The notes beneath the pieces were generated by a model. That model searched no databases and was not told the origin of the DNA. It saw only the letters and a list, made by a program, of their open reading frames with translations. Position numbers and translations under genes: made by a program. Source: Pseudomonas mangrovi (lineage in GTDB: Bacteria > Pseudomonadota > Gammaproteobacteria > Pseudomonadales > Pseudomonadaceae). From it: a stretch of DNA of 64,000 nucleotides. The stretch spans positions 1-64,000 of the forward strand of contig NZ_QASN01000003.1 in NCBI RefSeq assembly GCF_003052585.1. Direction: 5' to 3'. Below, piece after piece: positions 26,060-36,823 of this stretch (positions within the stretch are counted from its first letter, which is position 1; each line of letters starts with the position of its first letter).

Positions 26060-27528
26060 GCCTTACGCTGATGGTCCAGGGCACCACCTCGGACGCCGGC
26101 AAGAGCACCCTGGTGACCGCGCTCTGTCGCTGGGCGCGCCGCCAGGGTGCCGCCGTGGTGCCGTTCAAGCCGCAGAACATGGCGCTCAACAGTGCGGTGA
26201 CGGCCGACGGCGGCGAGATCGGCCGCGCCCAGGCGGTGCAGGCCCAGGCCGCGGGGCTGGCGCCGCACACCGACATGAATCCGGTGCTGCTCAAGCCCAA
26301 CAGCGACATCGGCGCCCAGGTGATCATCCACGGCCGCGCGGTGGCGAGCATGGATGCGGTGGCCTACCACGACTACAAGCGCGTCGCCCGCGAGGCGGTG
26401 CTGGCTTCGCATGCGCGGCTGAGCGCGGCCTATGAGCTGGTGATGGTGGAAGGCGCCGGCTCGCCCGCGGAGATCAACCTGCGCGCCGGCGACATCGCCA
26501 ACATGGGCTTTGCCGAGGCGGTCGACTGCCCGGTGATCCTGATTGCCGACATCGACCGGGGCGGGGTATTCGCCCATCTGGTCGGCACCCTGGCGCTGCT
26601 CTCCGACAGCGAGCAGGCGCGGGTGGTCGGCTTCGTCATCAACCGTTTTCGCGGTGACCTGGCGCTGCTGCAGCCGGGCCTGGACTGGCTCGAGCAGCGC
26701 ACCGGCAAGCCGGTGCTGGGCGTGCTGCCGTACCTCACCGACTTGCACCTGGAGGCCGAGGACGCCATCGATGCGCGCCAACTGGCCAAGGCCGGGCGCC
26801 TGCTGCGGGTGGTGGTGCCGGTGCTGCCGCGGATCAGCAACCACACCGACTTCGACCCGCTGCGCCTACATCCCCAGGTCGATCTGCAATTCATCGGCCC
26901 TGGCGAATCCATTCCGCCGGCCGACCTGATCATCCTGCCCGGCTCGAAAAGCGTGCGCGCCGACCTTGCACGGCTGCGCGAGCATGGCTGGGATGCGGCT
27001 ATCGCCCGGCACCTGCGCTATGGCGGCAAGCTTTTGGGCATCTGCGGCGGGCTGCAGATGCTCGGCAGGCGTATCGCCGATCCCTTGGGCCTGGAAGGGC
27101 CGGCCGGAGAGAGCGACGGGCTCGGTTTGCTGGACTTTTCCACCGAGCTGGCTGCGGAAAAACAGCTGCGCAACGTCAACGGCCGGTTGTGCCTGGAGGA
27201 TGTGCCGATCAGTGGCTACGAGATCCACGCCGGGATCAGCAGCGGGCCGGGGCTGAATGGCGCGGTCGGGCTGGACGATGGCCGCAGTGATGGCGCCCTG
27301 AGCGCCGACGGGCAGATCCTCGCCACCTACCTGCACGGACTGTTCGAACAGCCGCAGGCCTGCGAAGCCTTGCTGCGCTGGGCGGGGCTTGAGCAGGTCG
27401 AGGCGTTCGACTACCACGCCCTGCGCGAGCGCGACATCGAGCGCCTGGCCGACCTCGTAGAGGCGCACCTGGATGGCGAGCGCCTGCGTACACTCTGCGG
27501 CCTGCCGACGAAGGAGACATCCACATGA
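26056..27528 (+). CDS. cobQ: Cobyric acid synthase
   Basis: 490 residues. Amidates side chains b, d, e and g of adenosylcobyrinic acid a,c-diamide with glutamine and ATP. P-loop [12 protein letters not shown] at the N-terminus, KPQNMALNS, and [14 protein letters not shown]-terminal glutaminase triad in [10 protein letters not shown] (Cys) and YLHGLFE (His). Full length. Overlaps cobD and cobU by 4 bases each. Confidence 0.96.
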   Translation: MSLTLMVQGTTSDAGKSTLVTALCRWARRQGAAVVPFKPQNMALNSAVTADGGEIGRAQAVQAQAAGLAPHTDMNPVLLKPNSDIGAQVIIHGRAVASMDAVAYHDYKRVAREAVLASHARLSAAYELVMVEGAGSPAEINLRAGDIANMGFAEAVDCPVILIADIDRGGVFAHLVGTLALLSDSEQARVVGFVINRFRGDLALLQPGLDWLEQRTGKPVLGVLPYLTDLHLEAEDAIDARQLAKAGRLLRVVVPVLPRISNHTDFDPLRLHPQVDLQFIGPGESIPPADLIILPGSKSVRADLARLREHGWDAAIARHLRYGGKLLGICGGLQMLGRRIADPLGLEGPAGESDGLGLLDFSTELAAEKQLRNVNGRLCLEDVPISGYEIHAGISSGPGLNGAVGLDDGRSDGALSADGQILATYLHGLFEQPQACEALLRWAGLEQVEAFDYHALRERDIERLADLVEAHLDGERLRTLCGLPTKETST

Positions 27529-28046
27529 TCGAACTGATCCTGGGCGGCGCGCGCTCGGGCAAGAGCCGCCTGGCCGAGCGGCATGCCGCCGAGTCGGGGC
27601 TTGCGGTGCACTACATCGCCACCGGCCAGGCGCGCGATGGCGAGATGGCCGAGCGCATCGCCCATCATCGCGAACGGCGCCCGGCACACTGGGCGCTGAT
27701 CGAGGAGCCGCTGGCGCTGGCGCGTGTGCTGCGCGAGCAGGCCGCGGAAGATCGTTGCCTGCTCATCGATTGCCTGACCCTGTGGTTGAGCAACCTGCTG
27801 CTGGACGCCGATCCGCAGCGTTTTGTCCGCGAACGCGATGCGCTGCTGGACTGCCTGGCCGACCTGCCGGGGCGGATCATCCTGGTCAGCAACGAGACTG
27901 GCCTGGGCGTGGTGCCCATGGGCGAGCTGAGCCGGCGTTTCGTCGACGAATCCGGCTGGCTGCATCAGGCCGTCGCCGAACGCGCGCAGCGGGTGATCTT
28001 CACGGTGGCCGGGCTGCCGATGGTGCTGAAGGAGAGCAACGCATGA
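27525..28046 (+). CDS. cobU: Adenosylcobinamide kinase/guanylyltransferase
   Basis: 173 residues, cobP in the P. denitrificans scheme. Phosphorylates adenosylcobinamide and then transfers GMP from GTP. Walker [45 protein letters not shown] are diagnostic. The ATG overlaps the cobQ stop, and the stop overlaps cobT. Confidence 0.96.
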   Translation: MIELILGGARSGKSRLAERHAAESGLAVHYIATGQARDGEMAERIAHHRERRPAHWALIEEPLALARVLREQAAEDRCLLIDCLTLWLSNLLLDADPQRFVRERDALLDCLADLPGRIILVSNETGLGVVPMGELSRRFVDESGWLHQAVAERAQRVIFTVAGLPMVLKESNA

Positions 28047-29098
28047 ACGACAACTGGTGGCAGGCCGCCTGCCGCATCCCCGACGCCGAGGCCGAGCGCT
28101 GCGCGCTGGTGCGCCAGGGCCAGCTGACCAAGCCCGCCGGCTCGCTCGGCCGGCTGGAGAGCGTGGCGGTGCAGCTGGCCGGGCTGCTCGGCGAGGAACG
28201 GCCACTGCTTGAGCGGCTGTGGATCGGCCTGTTCGCTGGCGACCACGGCGTGGTCGAGGAGGGCGTGTCGCTGTTCCCGCAGGCGGTGACCGGCGAGATG
28301 CTGCGCAACTTCGTCCGTGGTGGCGCGGCCATCAGCGTGCTGGCGCGGGCCCAGGGCGCGACCCTGGAAGTACTCGATCTGGGCTGCGCGGTGCCGCGTG
28401 AGGCGCTGGCCGGGGTGCGCGAGCTGCACCTGGGGCCGGGCACCGCCAACTTCACCCGTGCGCCGGCCATGAGCCAGGCGCAGTGCGCGGCCGCCCTGAC
28501 CGCCGGGCGAGAGTCCGCCCAGCGCGCCTTGGATGCCGGCAGCCAGCTGTTCATCGCCGGCGAGATGGGCATCGGCAACACCACCAGTGCCAGTGCCCTG
28601 GCCTGCGCGCTGCTGAGTGAAACCCCGCAGCGCCTGACCGGCCGCGGCACCGGCCTGGATGATGCCGGCGTGCGCCACAAGGCCGAGGTGATCGCCCGTG
28701 CGCTGGCGCTGCACGGTCCCGATATCGACAGCCCGCAGGAAGCCCTGCGTCGCCTCGGCGGCTTCGAGATCGCCGCCATGACCGGCGCCTATCTGGGCTG
28801 TGCACAACTGGGTATACCGGTGCTGGTGGATGGCTTCATCTGTACTGTCGCGGCGCTCTGCGCAGTGCGGATGAACCCGGGTTGCCGCGACTGGCTGCTG
28901 TTCGCCCACCGTTCGGTCGAGCCGGGCCACAGGTTGCTGCTGGCCGAACTGGATGCCGAACCGCTGCTCGATCTGGGTCTGCGCCTGGGCGAGGGCAGTG
29001 GCGCTGCGCTGGCGGTGCCGCTACTGCAGCAGGCCTGTCTGCTGCATGCGCAGATGGCCACCTTCGCCGAGGCCGCGGTGTCGGCGCCCGACGCATGA
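28043..29098 (+). CDS. cobT: Nicotinate-nucleotide:dimethylbenzimidazole phosphoribosyltransferase
   Basis: 351 residues. Activates the lower ligand made by BluB to alpha-ribazole phosphate. Typical motifs: [59 protein letters not shown] and a catalytic Glu near the C-terminus in GEGSGAALA. Normal length. Start overlaps cobU, stop overlaps the phosphatase gene by 4 bases. Confidence 0.96.
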   Translation: MNDNWWQAACRIPDAEAERCALVRQGQLTKPAGSLGRLESVAVQLAGLLGEERPLLERLWIGLFAGDHGVVEEGVSLFPQAVTGEMLRNFVRGGAAISVLARAQGATLEVLDLGCAVPREALAGVRELHLGPGTANFTRAPAMSQAQCAAALTAGRESAQRALDAGSQLFIAGEMGIGNTTSASALACALLSETPQRLTGRGTGLDDAGVRHKAEVIARALALHGPDIDSPQEALRRLGGFEIAAMTGAYLGCAQLGIPVLVDGFICTVAALCAVRMNPGCRDWLLFAHRSVEPGHRLLLAELDAEPLLDLGLRLGEGSGAALAVPLLQQACLLHAQMATFAEAAVSAPDA

Positions 29099-29679
29099 GC
29101 CTGCGTCTGGACCTGCTGCGCCACGGCGAGACCGAGCGGGGCGGCGGCTTTCGCGGGCGCATCGACGATGCCCTGACCGCTGATGGCTGGGCGCAGATGC
29201 GCCAGGCGCTGCAGGGTCGCGGCGGCTGGAGCGCGCTGGTCAGCTCACCGCTGCAGCGTTGCCGGCTGTTCGCCGAGCAGCTGGCGGCGTCCCATGGCCT
29301 GCCGCTGCAGCCCGCGTCGGGGCTGCGCGAGCTGGATTTCGGAGACTGGGAAGGCTTGAGCGCGGCGCAGCTGATGGACACCAGCAGCGCCGAACTGGGG
29401 CTGTTCTGGGACGATCCCTACGCCTTCACCCCGCCCGGCGGCGAGCCCCTGACGGCCTTCGAGGCGCGGGTGCTGGAGGCGCTGACAAGGCTGGTGGATG
29501 AGCATGCCGGCGGCCATCTGTTGGCGGTCACCCATGGCGGGGTGATTCGCCTGCTGCTGGCGCGCGCCCGCGGCCTGCCAGCGGCGCGTCTGCTGCAGGT
29601 CGAGGCCGGGCATGCCTGCCTGTTTTCCCTGCAGGTGCGCCTGCACGAGGGTCGGCTGCTGCTAGAGGAATTGCCGTGA
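29095..29679 (+). CDS. cobC: Alpha-ribazole phosphatase (histidine phosphatase family)
   Basis: 194 residues. RHG motif [10 protein letters not shown] with phospho-His, second arginine/glutamate region [10 protein letters not shown], and VTHGGVIR near the C-terminus. Expected to dephosphorylate alpha-ribazole-5'-phosphate or adenosylcobalamin phosphate in nucleotide-loop assembly. Embedded between cobT and cobS with overlaps at both ends, which supports the cobalamin role over general phosphatase activity. Confidence 0.9.
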   Translation: MSLRLDLLRHGETERGGGFRGRIDDALTADGWAQMRQALQGRGGWSALVSSPLQRCRLFAEQLAASHGLPLQPASGLRELDFGDWEGLSAAQLMDTSSAELGLFWDDPYAFTPPGGEPLTAFEARVLEALTRLVDEHAGGHLLAVTHGGVIRLLLARARGLPAARLLQVEAGHACLFSLQVRLHEGRLLLEELP

Positions 29680-30404
29680 TGCCCTTTCTGATCGCCCTGC
29701 AGTTTCTCTCCAGCCTGCCGCTGCAGCTGCCGCGCATGCCCAGCCCCGAGGAGCAGGGCCGCTCGCTGCTCTGCTACCCGCTGGTCGGGCTGCTGTTCGG
29801 CGTGCTGCTGCTGGCGGGCGCCTGGCTGCTCGAGGATGCGCCGCAGGTGCTGGCCGCCGCGCTGTTGCTGGCGCTCTGGGTTGCACTTTCCGGAGCGCTG
29901 CATCTGGACGGGCTGGCCGACAGCGCCGATGCCTGGCTCGGTGGGCTGGGTGATCGCGAGCGCACCCTGGAAATCATGAAGGACCCGCGCAGCGGGCCGA
30001 TGGCGGTGGTGGTGCTGGTGCTGCTGCTGCTGCTCAAGTTCGCCGCGCTGCTGGCGCTGCTGCAGGCCGGGCAGTGGCTGGCGCTGCTGCTGGCGCCGCT
30101 GCTGGCCCGCGCCAGCCTGCTCGGGCTGTTCCTGACCACGCCCTACGTGCGCGTCGGCGGCCTGGGCGCGGCCATGGCTGCGCACCTGCCGCGCGATGCC
30201 GGCTGGCGCGTGCTGTTGCTCACTGGCCTTGCCTGTCTGCTGGCCGGCTGGAGCGGTGTGCTGGCAGTGCTCGCAGCGCTGGCGGTGTATCTGCTGCTGC
30301 GTCGTCAGTTGCTCCGCCGCCTTGGCGGCACCACCGGAGACACCGCCGGCGCGCTGCTGGAACTGAGCGAGTGTGCAGTGCTGGTGCTGCGGGCACTGGT
30401 CTAG
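29679..30404 (+). CDS. cobS: Adenosylcobinamide-GDP ribazoletransferase
   Basis: 241 residues; a GTG one codon upstream (29676) is an alternative start. Joins alpha-ribazole to adenosylcobinamide-GDP at the inner membrane to finish the coenzyme. LQFLSSLPLQLP, GALHLDGLADSADAWLGG and IMKDPRSGPMAVV are diagnostic, followed by several Leu/Ala-rich membrane helices. Also called cobV. Last gene of the run; a LysR gene converges from the other side after 30 bases. Confidence 0.95.
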   Translation: MPFLIALQFLSSLPLQLPRMPSPEEQGRSLLCYPLVGLLFGVLLLAGAWLLEDAPQVLAAALLLALWVALSGALHLDGLADSADAWLGGLGDRERTLEIMKDPRSGPMAVVVLVLLLLLKFAALLALLQAGQWLALLLAPLLARASLLGLFLTTPYVRVGGLGAAMAAHLPRDAGWRVLLLTGLACLLAGWSGVLAVLAALAVYLLLRRQLLRRLGGTTGDTAGALLELSECAVLVLRALV

Positions 30405-30434
30405 CAACCCCTGGGGTGTGCCGTTGCCCGCCGC

Positions 30435-31340
30435 TCAGCCTGGAGTCGTGCCTGTGCCGGACGAGCTGCTCTTGAGCAACTCGACCAGGATCTGGGTGGC
30501 CGGGCCGAGGCTGCGATCCTTGTTGGCGTACAGGTAGAAGCGCGCGCTGCGCCGCCCGCCGTTTTCCAGCGGCAGGTGCTTGAGGCGGCCCTCGCGCAGG
30601 TCACGTTCGATCAGATGGCTGGGCAGCCAGGCAAAACCCAGGCCGCTGCCGACGAAGGTGGCCGAGGTCGCCAGGCTGCCCACCGTCCAGCGCTGTTCGG
30701 CACCGAGCCAGCCGGAGTCCCGTGGCTGCAGGCGGCCGGAGTCGCGCACCACCACCTGCATCTGGCTTTCCAGGTCCTGGCTGGTGAGTTCGCGCTGCAG
30801 CTGTTGCAGCGAGTGCTGCGGATGCGAGACGGCGACGAATTCGACATCGCACAGCGGTACGCCCAGATAGCCGCGCAGGTCCAGGGCGCTGATGGCCAGG
30901 TCGGCGGTACCTTCGTGGAGAACTTCCTCCACCCCCGACAACACCTCCTCGCGCAGGCGCACCCGACAGCCACGGCTCTGCGGCATGAACGCCTCCAGGG
31001 CGCGTACGACCTGGGCCGTGGGGTAGGCCGCATCGACCACCAGGCGCACCTCCGCCTCCCAGCCCTGATCCATGTGGAAGGCCAGCTCTTCGAGCTGGCT
31101 GGCCTGCTTCACCAACTGCCGCGAGCGGCGCAGCAGCACCTCGCCCGCCTCGGTAAGCACCGCCTTGCGCCCATCGATGCGCAGCAGCGGCACGCCCAGT
31201 TGCTCCTGCATGCGCGCCACCGTGTAGCTGATCGATGATTGCGAACGGTGCAGTACCTCCGCCGCCTGGGCGAAGCCACCCTGGTCGACCACCGCCTGCA
31301 GGGTCCGCCATTGCTCCAATGTCACACGCGGCGCTTTCAT
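30435..31340 (-). CDS. LysR-family transcriptional regulator
   Basis: 301 residues: N-terminal winged HTH (LEQWRTLQAVVDQGGFAQAA, HRSQSSISYTVARMQEQLG) and a C-terminal periplasmic-binding-protein-like effector domain. It is divergent from a small exported protein gene and, beyond that, from an azoreductase gene, and may regulate one or both. Effector unknown. Codon use is that of the backbone. Confidence 0.9.
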   Translation of the reverse strand: MKAPRVTLEQWRTLQAVVDQGGFAQAAEVLHRSQSSISYTVARMQEQLGVPLLRIDGRKAVLTEAGEVLLRRSRQLVKQASQLEELAFHMDQGWEAEVRLVVDAAYPTAQVVRALEAFMPQSRGCRVRLREEVLSGVEEVLHEGTADLAISALDLRGYLGVPLCDVEFVAVSHPQHSLQQLQRELTSQDLESQMQVVVRDSGRLQPRDSGWLGAEQRWTVGSLATSATFVGSGLGFAWLPSHLIERDLREGRLKHLPLENGGRRSARFYLYANKDRSLGPATQILVELLKSSSSGTGTTPG

Positions 31341-31389
31341 CCGACGCTCCTATTGCCTACTCTGGCGGTCCCCTGCCGGAGACCGAACA

Positions 31390-31704
31390 ATGAAAAAACT
31401 CTGCTGTGCCCTGCTGAGCCTGTTGCCGCTGACCGCCTTCGCCTATCCGATCGAGGTGGAAAAATCGCTGAACGGGGCGGAAGTGTCCTACGACGTGCAG
31501 GAAGTCGCGCCGAACATCGGTGCCATCTTCCTGGTCAACCAGGGTCAGTCAGCCGCCCGCTGCTCGGCGGTATTCCGCAATGGACCCGAAGCGCCGCGCA
31601 CGCGCAAGGTGCTGCTGCAGTCGGGTGAGAAGGCCAATCTCAACGTGCGCTTCACCCGTGACATCCTGCGTCTGCGCATCCGCCTCGAATGCGGGCTGGA
31701 ATGA
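31390..31704 (+). CDS. Small periplasmic protein of unknown function
   Basis: 104 residues with a clear signal peptide (MKKLCCALLSLLPLTAFA). The mature part has two cysteines (AARCSAVF and RLECGLE) that could pair, and a beta-rich pattern. Homologues in Pseudomonas are common but without known function. It lies 49 bases from the divergent LysR gene start. Confidence 0.65.
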   Translation: MKKLCCALLSLLPLTAFAYPIEVEKSLNGAEVSYDVQEVAPNIGAIFLVNQGQSAARCSAVFRNGPEAPRTRKVLLQSGEKANLNVRFTRDILRLRIRLECGLE

Positions 31705-31740
31705 TGGTCGCATCGACAATTTAGATCAAATCTAGCTGAT

Positions 31741-31763
31741 ATTTCCGATTTTTTATCGAAAAT
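31741..31763 (+). promoter_or_regulatory. Candidate LysR-type operator upstream of azoreductase gene
   Basis: An AT-rich inverted repeat with arms ATTTCCGAT and ATCGAAAAT around TTTTT, about 47 bases before the azoreductase ATG. AT-rich T-N11-A-type palindromes are typical LysR sites. The link to the LysR gene at 30435-31340 is inference. Confidence 0.4.
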
Positions 31764-31809
31764 ACCCTGGGTAATCTTTCTCCATCGCCACCCACATTGG
31801 AGAAACACC

Positions 31810-32418
31810 ATGTCCCAGGTCCTCGTCATCGAAAGCAGCGCCCGTCAGCAGGATTCGGTCTCGCGTCAGCTGACCGCCGAGTTCGTCCGCCAATGGCAGG
31901 CGGCCCACCCGCAGGATCGCGTCCAGCTGCGCGATCTGGCGCGTGAGCCGGTGCCGCACCTGGATGCCGACCTGCTCGGCGGCTGGATGACCCCGGCTGA
32001 GCAGCAGAGCCCTGCCGAGCAGGCTGCACTGCAGCGTTCGGAGCGGCTGACCGCCGAATTGCTCACGGCCGACGTGCTGGTGCTCGCGGCGCCCATGTAC
32101 AACTTCGCCATCCCCAGCACCCTAAAGGCCTGGCTCGATCACGTGCTGCGCGCCGGGGTGACCTTCAAGTACACCGACAAGGGCGCGCAGGGGCTGCTGC
32201 AGGGTAAGCGTGCCTTTGTCCTGACTGCCCGTGGTGGCGTCTATGCCGGCAGCGCCATGGATCACCAGGAGCCCTACCTGCGCCAGGCGTTGGGTTTCAT
32301 CGGCATTCACGACGTGCAGTTCGTGCATGCCGAAGGTCTGAACTTGGGTGGGGAGTTTGCCCAGCAGGGGTTGCTCAAGGCGCGCCAGCGACTGGCGGAG
32401 CTGGCTCCGGCGGCCTGA
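31810..32418 (+). CDS. azoR: FMN-dependent NADH-azoreductase
   Basis: 202 residues, flavodoxin-like quinone/azo reductase. N-terminal IESSARQQDSVSRQLTAEF, the FMN-loop APMYNFAIPSTLKAWLDHV, and TARGGVYAG are diagnostic. SD GGAGA lies 7 bases before the ATG. Expected to reduce quinones and azo dyes by two electrons, protecting against electrophile stress. A second paralogue is at 58228-58923. Confidence 0.92.
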   Translation: MSQVLVIESSARQQDSVSRQLTAEFVRQWQAAHPQDRVQLRDLAREPVPHLDADLLGGWMTPAEQQSPAEQAALQRSERLTAELLTADVLVLAAPMYNFAIPSTLKAWLDHVLRAGVTFKYTDKGAQGLLQGKRAFVLTARGGVYAGSAMDHQEPYLRQALGFIGIHDVQFVHAEGLNLGGEFAQQGLLKARQRLAELAPAA

Positions 32419-32458
32419 ACGCTGCGGTAGCGGGACTGGGCAGCGATGCGGCGACAGC

Positions 32459-32493
32459 CGGCGCAATGCCCTGCGGTTATTGCGCCCTACAAG
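32459..32493. repeat. Short palindromic repeat (GCGCAAT/ATTGCGC family)
   Basis: Arms GGCGCAATG and TTATTGCGCC followed by CTACAAGG; closely like the copy at about 8234-8262. Lies between the convergent azoreductase and secretion-ATPase genes, where it could work as a transcript end. Confidence 0.6.
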
Positions 32494-32508
32494 GCGGCGT
32501 GTGGTTGG

Positions 32509-34233
<1,725 letters not shown>

Positions 34234-34316
34234 GGGCGGCTCGTCGAACAGCGGAGGTCGATCACAGTCTAGTGTCGCCAGGCGCGCCCCAGGGCGATCT
34301 GCATCAATGCCGACAA

Positions 34317-34688
34317 CTATTCCGGACCAGCGCAGGTGAAGCGCACCCTTGATGCCTGGCTGAGGTCGAGTGCGCCGGGTAGATCGATCAGAAGCTGCCC
34401 ATCCGCAGGTGGCATGAAGCGACCGTAGGCCAGCAGCTCGCCCGGCGCATTCTTTGCGGACAGCTGGTAAGCCATCACCGCCGAGACACAACCGCATTCA
34501 CCGCGATGCCTGCGTTGCTGAATGCGCCCGCTCAGCTGCGGTGGATTGCCGGGCAGCAGTCGCAGGCGGTCGATCTCGACGCACGGAGCCAGCGAGTTGA
34601 AAAGCCGCAGCGGCGCCGCGCCATCCGCGAAGACGGAGGGAGCGCTGCTCAGGAGAACGGCCAGCAGGGCTCTGTGCGCTGTGCTCAT
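34317..34688 (-). CDS. Exported protein of unknown function
   Basis: 123 residues with a signal peptide (cleavage near VFA/DGA). Cysteines in LAPCVEI, GECGCVSAV and RFTCAGPE. The pattern recalls small Pseudomonas secreted DUF2195-like proteins, but I am not certain. It lies upstream of the GspE-like gene on the same strand with an 83-bp gap. Confidence 0.55.
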   Translation of the reverse strand: MSTAHRALLAVLLSSAPSVFADGAAPLRLFNSLAPCVEIDRLRLLPGNPPQLSGRIQQRRHRGECGCVSAVMAYQLSAKNAPGELLAYGRFMPPADGQLLIDLPGALDLSQASRVRFTCAGPE

Positions 34689-34890
34689 TGCAGGGTCTCT
34701 CCAGAAGGTGAACGGCGAGCCTAACCCAGGCGACCGCAGTCGCCTACGGATGAGCCGAAAAAGCCGGCCGGTGGCGCATTGCCGGGGATGCCTGGTTGAG
34801 ACTTCTTGGCGAGTGCTGGTCCGTGGTGACGGGGCGGCCGGGCAGGGGGCGGCGCAGAAGAGATTGCAGCGACTCGCCCGAATGGCCTGG

Positions 34891-34935
34891 CGAGGCCCGA
34901 CCTGCCGAGGCCTGACCTACCGAGGCCCAACCTGC
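34891..34935. repeat. Three tandem 15-bp units
   Basis: Three perfect-length copies of CGAGGCCYRACCTRC (34891-34905, 34906-34920, 34921-34935) differing at a few positions. It lies in a 490-bp gap (34689-35178) between divergent genes where I see no gene. Long minus-strand frames crossing it are shadows. Confidence 0.7.
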
Positions 34936-35178
34936 TCGCCTGCCAGGTAGCTTGCCGAGTAGATCGTGGGTAGCCAGTTCGGTCTGACCTGCAGCCGGCC
35001 GGGAACGCGGCATCTGGACGGCTGGGTGGCGGTCCGAACGGGTTGCAGTGGCTCCGGTGTTGCCCTCAACCGAGCGCACACGTGCCCGCGGCTCGCCTCG
35101 TCGTGTAGTGCTGCCCTTGCCGCCGGCGCCTGCTTCGGTAAGCTGCCCGGCAGATCGCCGCTGGAAAAGGACATCCCC

Positions 35179-36360
35179 ATGCTGCACACCCTCGCTGTAC
35201 ACAACTATCGCTCGATCAGTTCGCTGCTGGTGCCGCTGGGTGCGCTCAACGTGATCACCGGCGCCAATGGCAGCGGCAAATCCAATCTCTATCGGGCCCT
35301 GCGCCTGCTGGCGGAAACCGCCCAGGGCGGCGTGGTGGCGGCGCTGGCGCGCGAAGGGGGCCTGGCGTCGAGTTTCTGGGCCGGACCGGCCAACCTGTCG
35401 CGACGTATGCGCGAGGGCGAGGTGGCGATCGAGGGCGGCCCCTCGCGCGGGCCCAAGCGGCTGCGGCTGGGCTTCGCCGGCGAGGACTTCAGCTACGCCA
35501 TCTCGCTGGGGCTGCCCGATTCCAATTCCGGTGAGGACCGCGAGACGCCCAGCGCCTTCGCCCTCGACCCGCAGATCAAGCTGGAATCGATCTGGGCCGG
35601 GGCGGCCTATCGACCGGCTTCCCTGCTGGTGGAGCGCAAGGGGCCGATGCTGCGTGCCCGCGAGGGGCGCGAGTGGCAGGTGCTGGCACAGCATCTGGCC
35701 ACCTTCGACAGCCTGTTCAGCCAGGTCGGCCGCGACGCCAGTTGCCCGGAGGTTTTCCAGCTGCGCGAGATCATCCGCGGCTGGCGCTTCTACGATCATT
35801 TCCGCACCGACGCCGACGCGCCGGCCCGTCAACCACAGCTCGGCACCCGCACCCCGGTGCTGGCACATGACGGTCGCGATCTGGCCGCAGCCCTGCAGAC
35901 CATCCGCGAGATTGGCGATCCGCATGCGCTGGATGCTGCCATCGAGGATGCCTTTCCAGGGTCGCGCCTGCGTATCGAGGTAAACGACGGCCTGTTCACC
36001 GTGCATCTGCAGCAGGACGGGCTGCTGCGCCCGCTGAGCGCCGCCGAGCTGTCCGATGGCACGCTGCGTTATCTGCTGCTGGTGGCTGCCCTGCTGACGC
36101 CGCGGCCGCCGTCGCTGATGGTTCTGAACGAGCCTGAGACCAGCCTGCACCCGGATCTGCTGCCGGCGCTCGGGCGCCTGATCATCCAGGCTTCGGCGCG
36201 CAGCCAGGTCTGGGTGGTATCGCACGCCAACCGCCTGATCGCGACTCTGGAAGCGCATCCCGAATGCAACGCCGTGGTCCTGGAAAAGAGCCTGGGCGAA
36301 ACCCGCGTGGCCGGCCGCGGCCTGCTCGACGAACCGCTCTGGCGCTGGCCGGATGCCTGA
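35179..36360 (+). CDS. AAA-family ATPase (RecF-like, COG4637 type)
   Basis: 393 residues from the ATG after SD GGAAAAGGA. SMC/ABC-type head with Walker A TGANGSGKSN (27-36), and VLNEPETSLHPDLLPALG as Walker B and D-loop, with Asn where Asp is usual (LNEPE), and H-loop VVSHANRL. The family is widespread and resembles RecF/AAA_21 proteins; role unknown, perhaps DNA-related. No TOPRIM domain, so not an OLD nuclease. Backbone codon use; no defence partner next to it. Confidence 0.8.
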   Translation: MLHTLAVHNYRSISSLLVPLGALNVITGANGSGKSNLYRALRLLAETAQGGVVAALAREGGLASSFWAGPANLSRRMREGEVAIEGGPSRGPKRLRLGFAGEDFSYAISLGLPDSNSGEDRETPSAFALDPQIKLESIWAGAAYRPASLLVERKGPMLRAREGREWQVLAQHLATFDSLFSQVGRDASCPEVFQLREIIRGWRFYDHFRTDADAPARQPQLGTRTPVLAHDGRDLAAALQTIREIGDPHALDAAIEDAFPGSRLRIEVNDGLFTVHLQQDGLLRPLSAAELSDGTLRYLLLVAALLTPRPPSLMVLNEPETSLHPDLLPALGRLIIQASARSQVWVVSHANRLIATLEAHPECNAVVLEKSLGETRVAGRGLLDEPLWRWPDA

Positions 36361-36373
36361 GCCGTAGCGCCGC

Positions 36374-36823
36374 ATTTCCCTCTCACGCCGGGAGAGGGTG
36401 CCGCAGGCGGGTGAGGGATGCCCCGGCGTGCAGGGTCTTTCCATCCGTAGGGTGGATGACGCCTTGTTCATCCACCGGGGGATCGTCTGGTGGATGGGTC
36501 GAGCGCCATCCACCCTAAGGTCGGGACCAGCCGGTATGCAGCGGCCGTCTCCAACGCATCCGGCGCTGTGCGCCACCTTCTCCCGGGGAGAGAAGGACCG
36601 CTGCGGGGCGATGGTGCAGTGTGTTTGTCAGGGCACACACCGCTTTTCCCTTTCCATCGGGAGAGGGTGCCGAAGGCGGGTGAGGGATGCTCCACGCAAC
36701 TCGCGGCTGCTTTCGAACCGGGCACCAGGCACCCTGCCGTGCCAGCCTTCCCTGGCTCTGCGCCGCGCGCTACCGTCTCCCGAAGAGAGAAGGACAGCAG
36801 TGGGGCGATGGCGCTGTAGTTTT
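36374..36823. repeat. Two family A composite repeats plus a REP
   Basis: First copy about 36374-36600 with the REP-type TAGGGTGGATGACGCC and inverse ATCCACCCTA inserted in its middle (36450-36512); second copy about 36646-36800. Both end with CTCCCG-loop-GAGAGAAGG-like hairpins. The stretch lies between the ATPase gene and the convergent acyl-CoA ligase gene and contains no gene. Confidence 0.8.

Noticed and set aside
35179..36360. AAA ATPase considered as part of another OLD-type or Gabija-like system
   Set aside because: No TOPRIM domain, no helicase or nuclease neighbour, and backbone base composition.
34744..36576. 610-codon minus-strand frame
   Set aside because: Shadow of the AAA ATPase gene running through the 15-bp repeats and a family A repeat; no recognisable domain.
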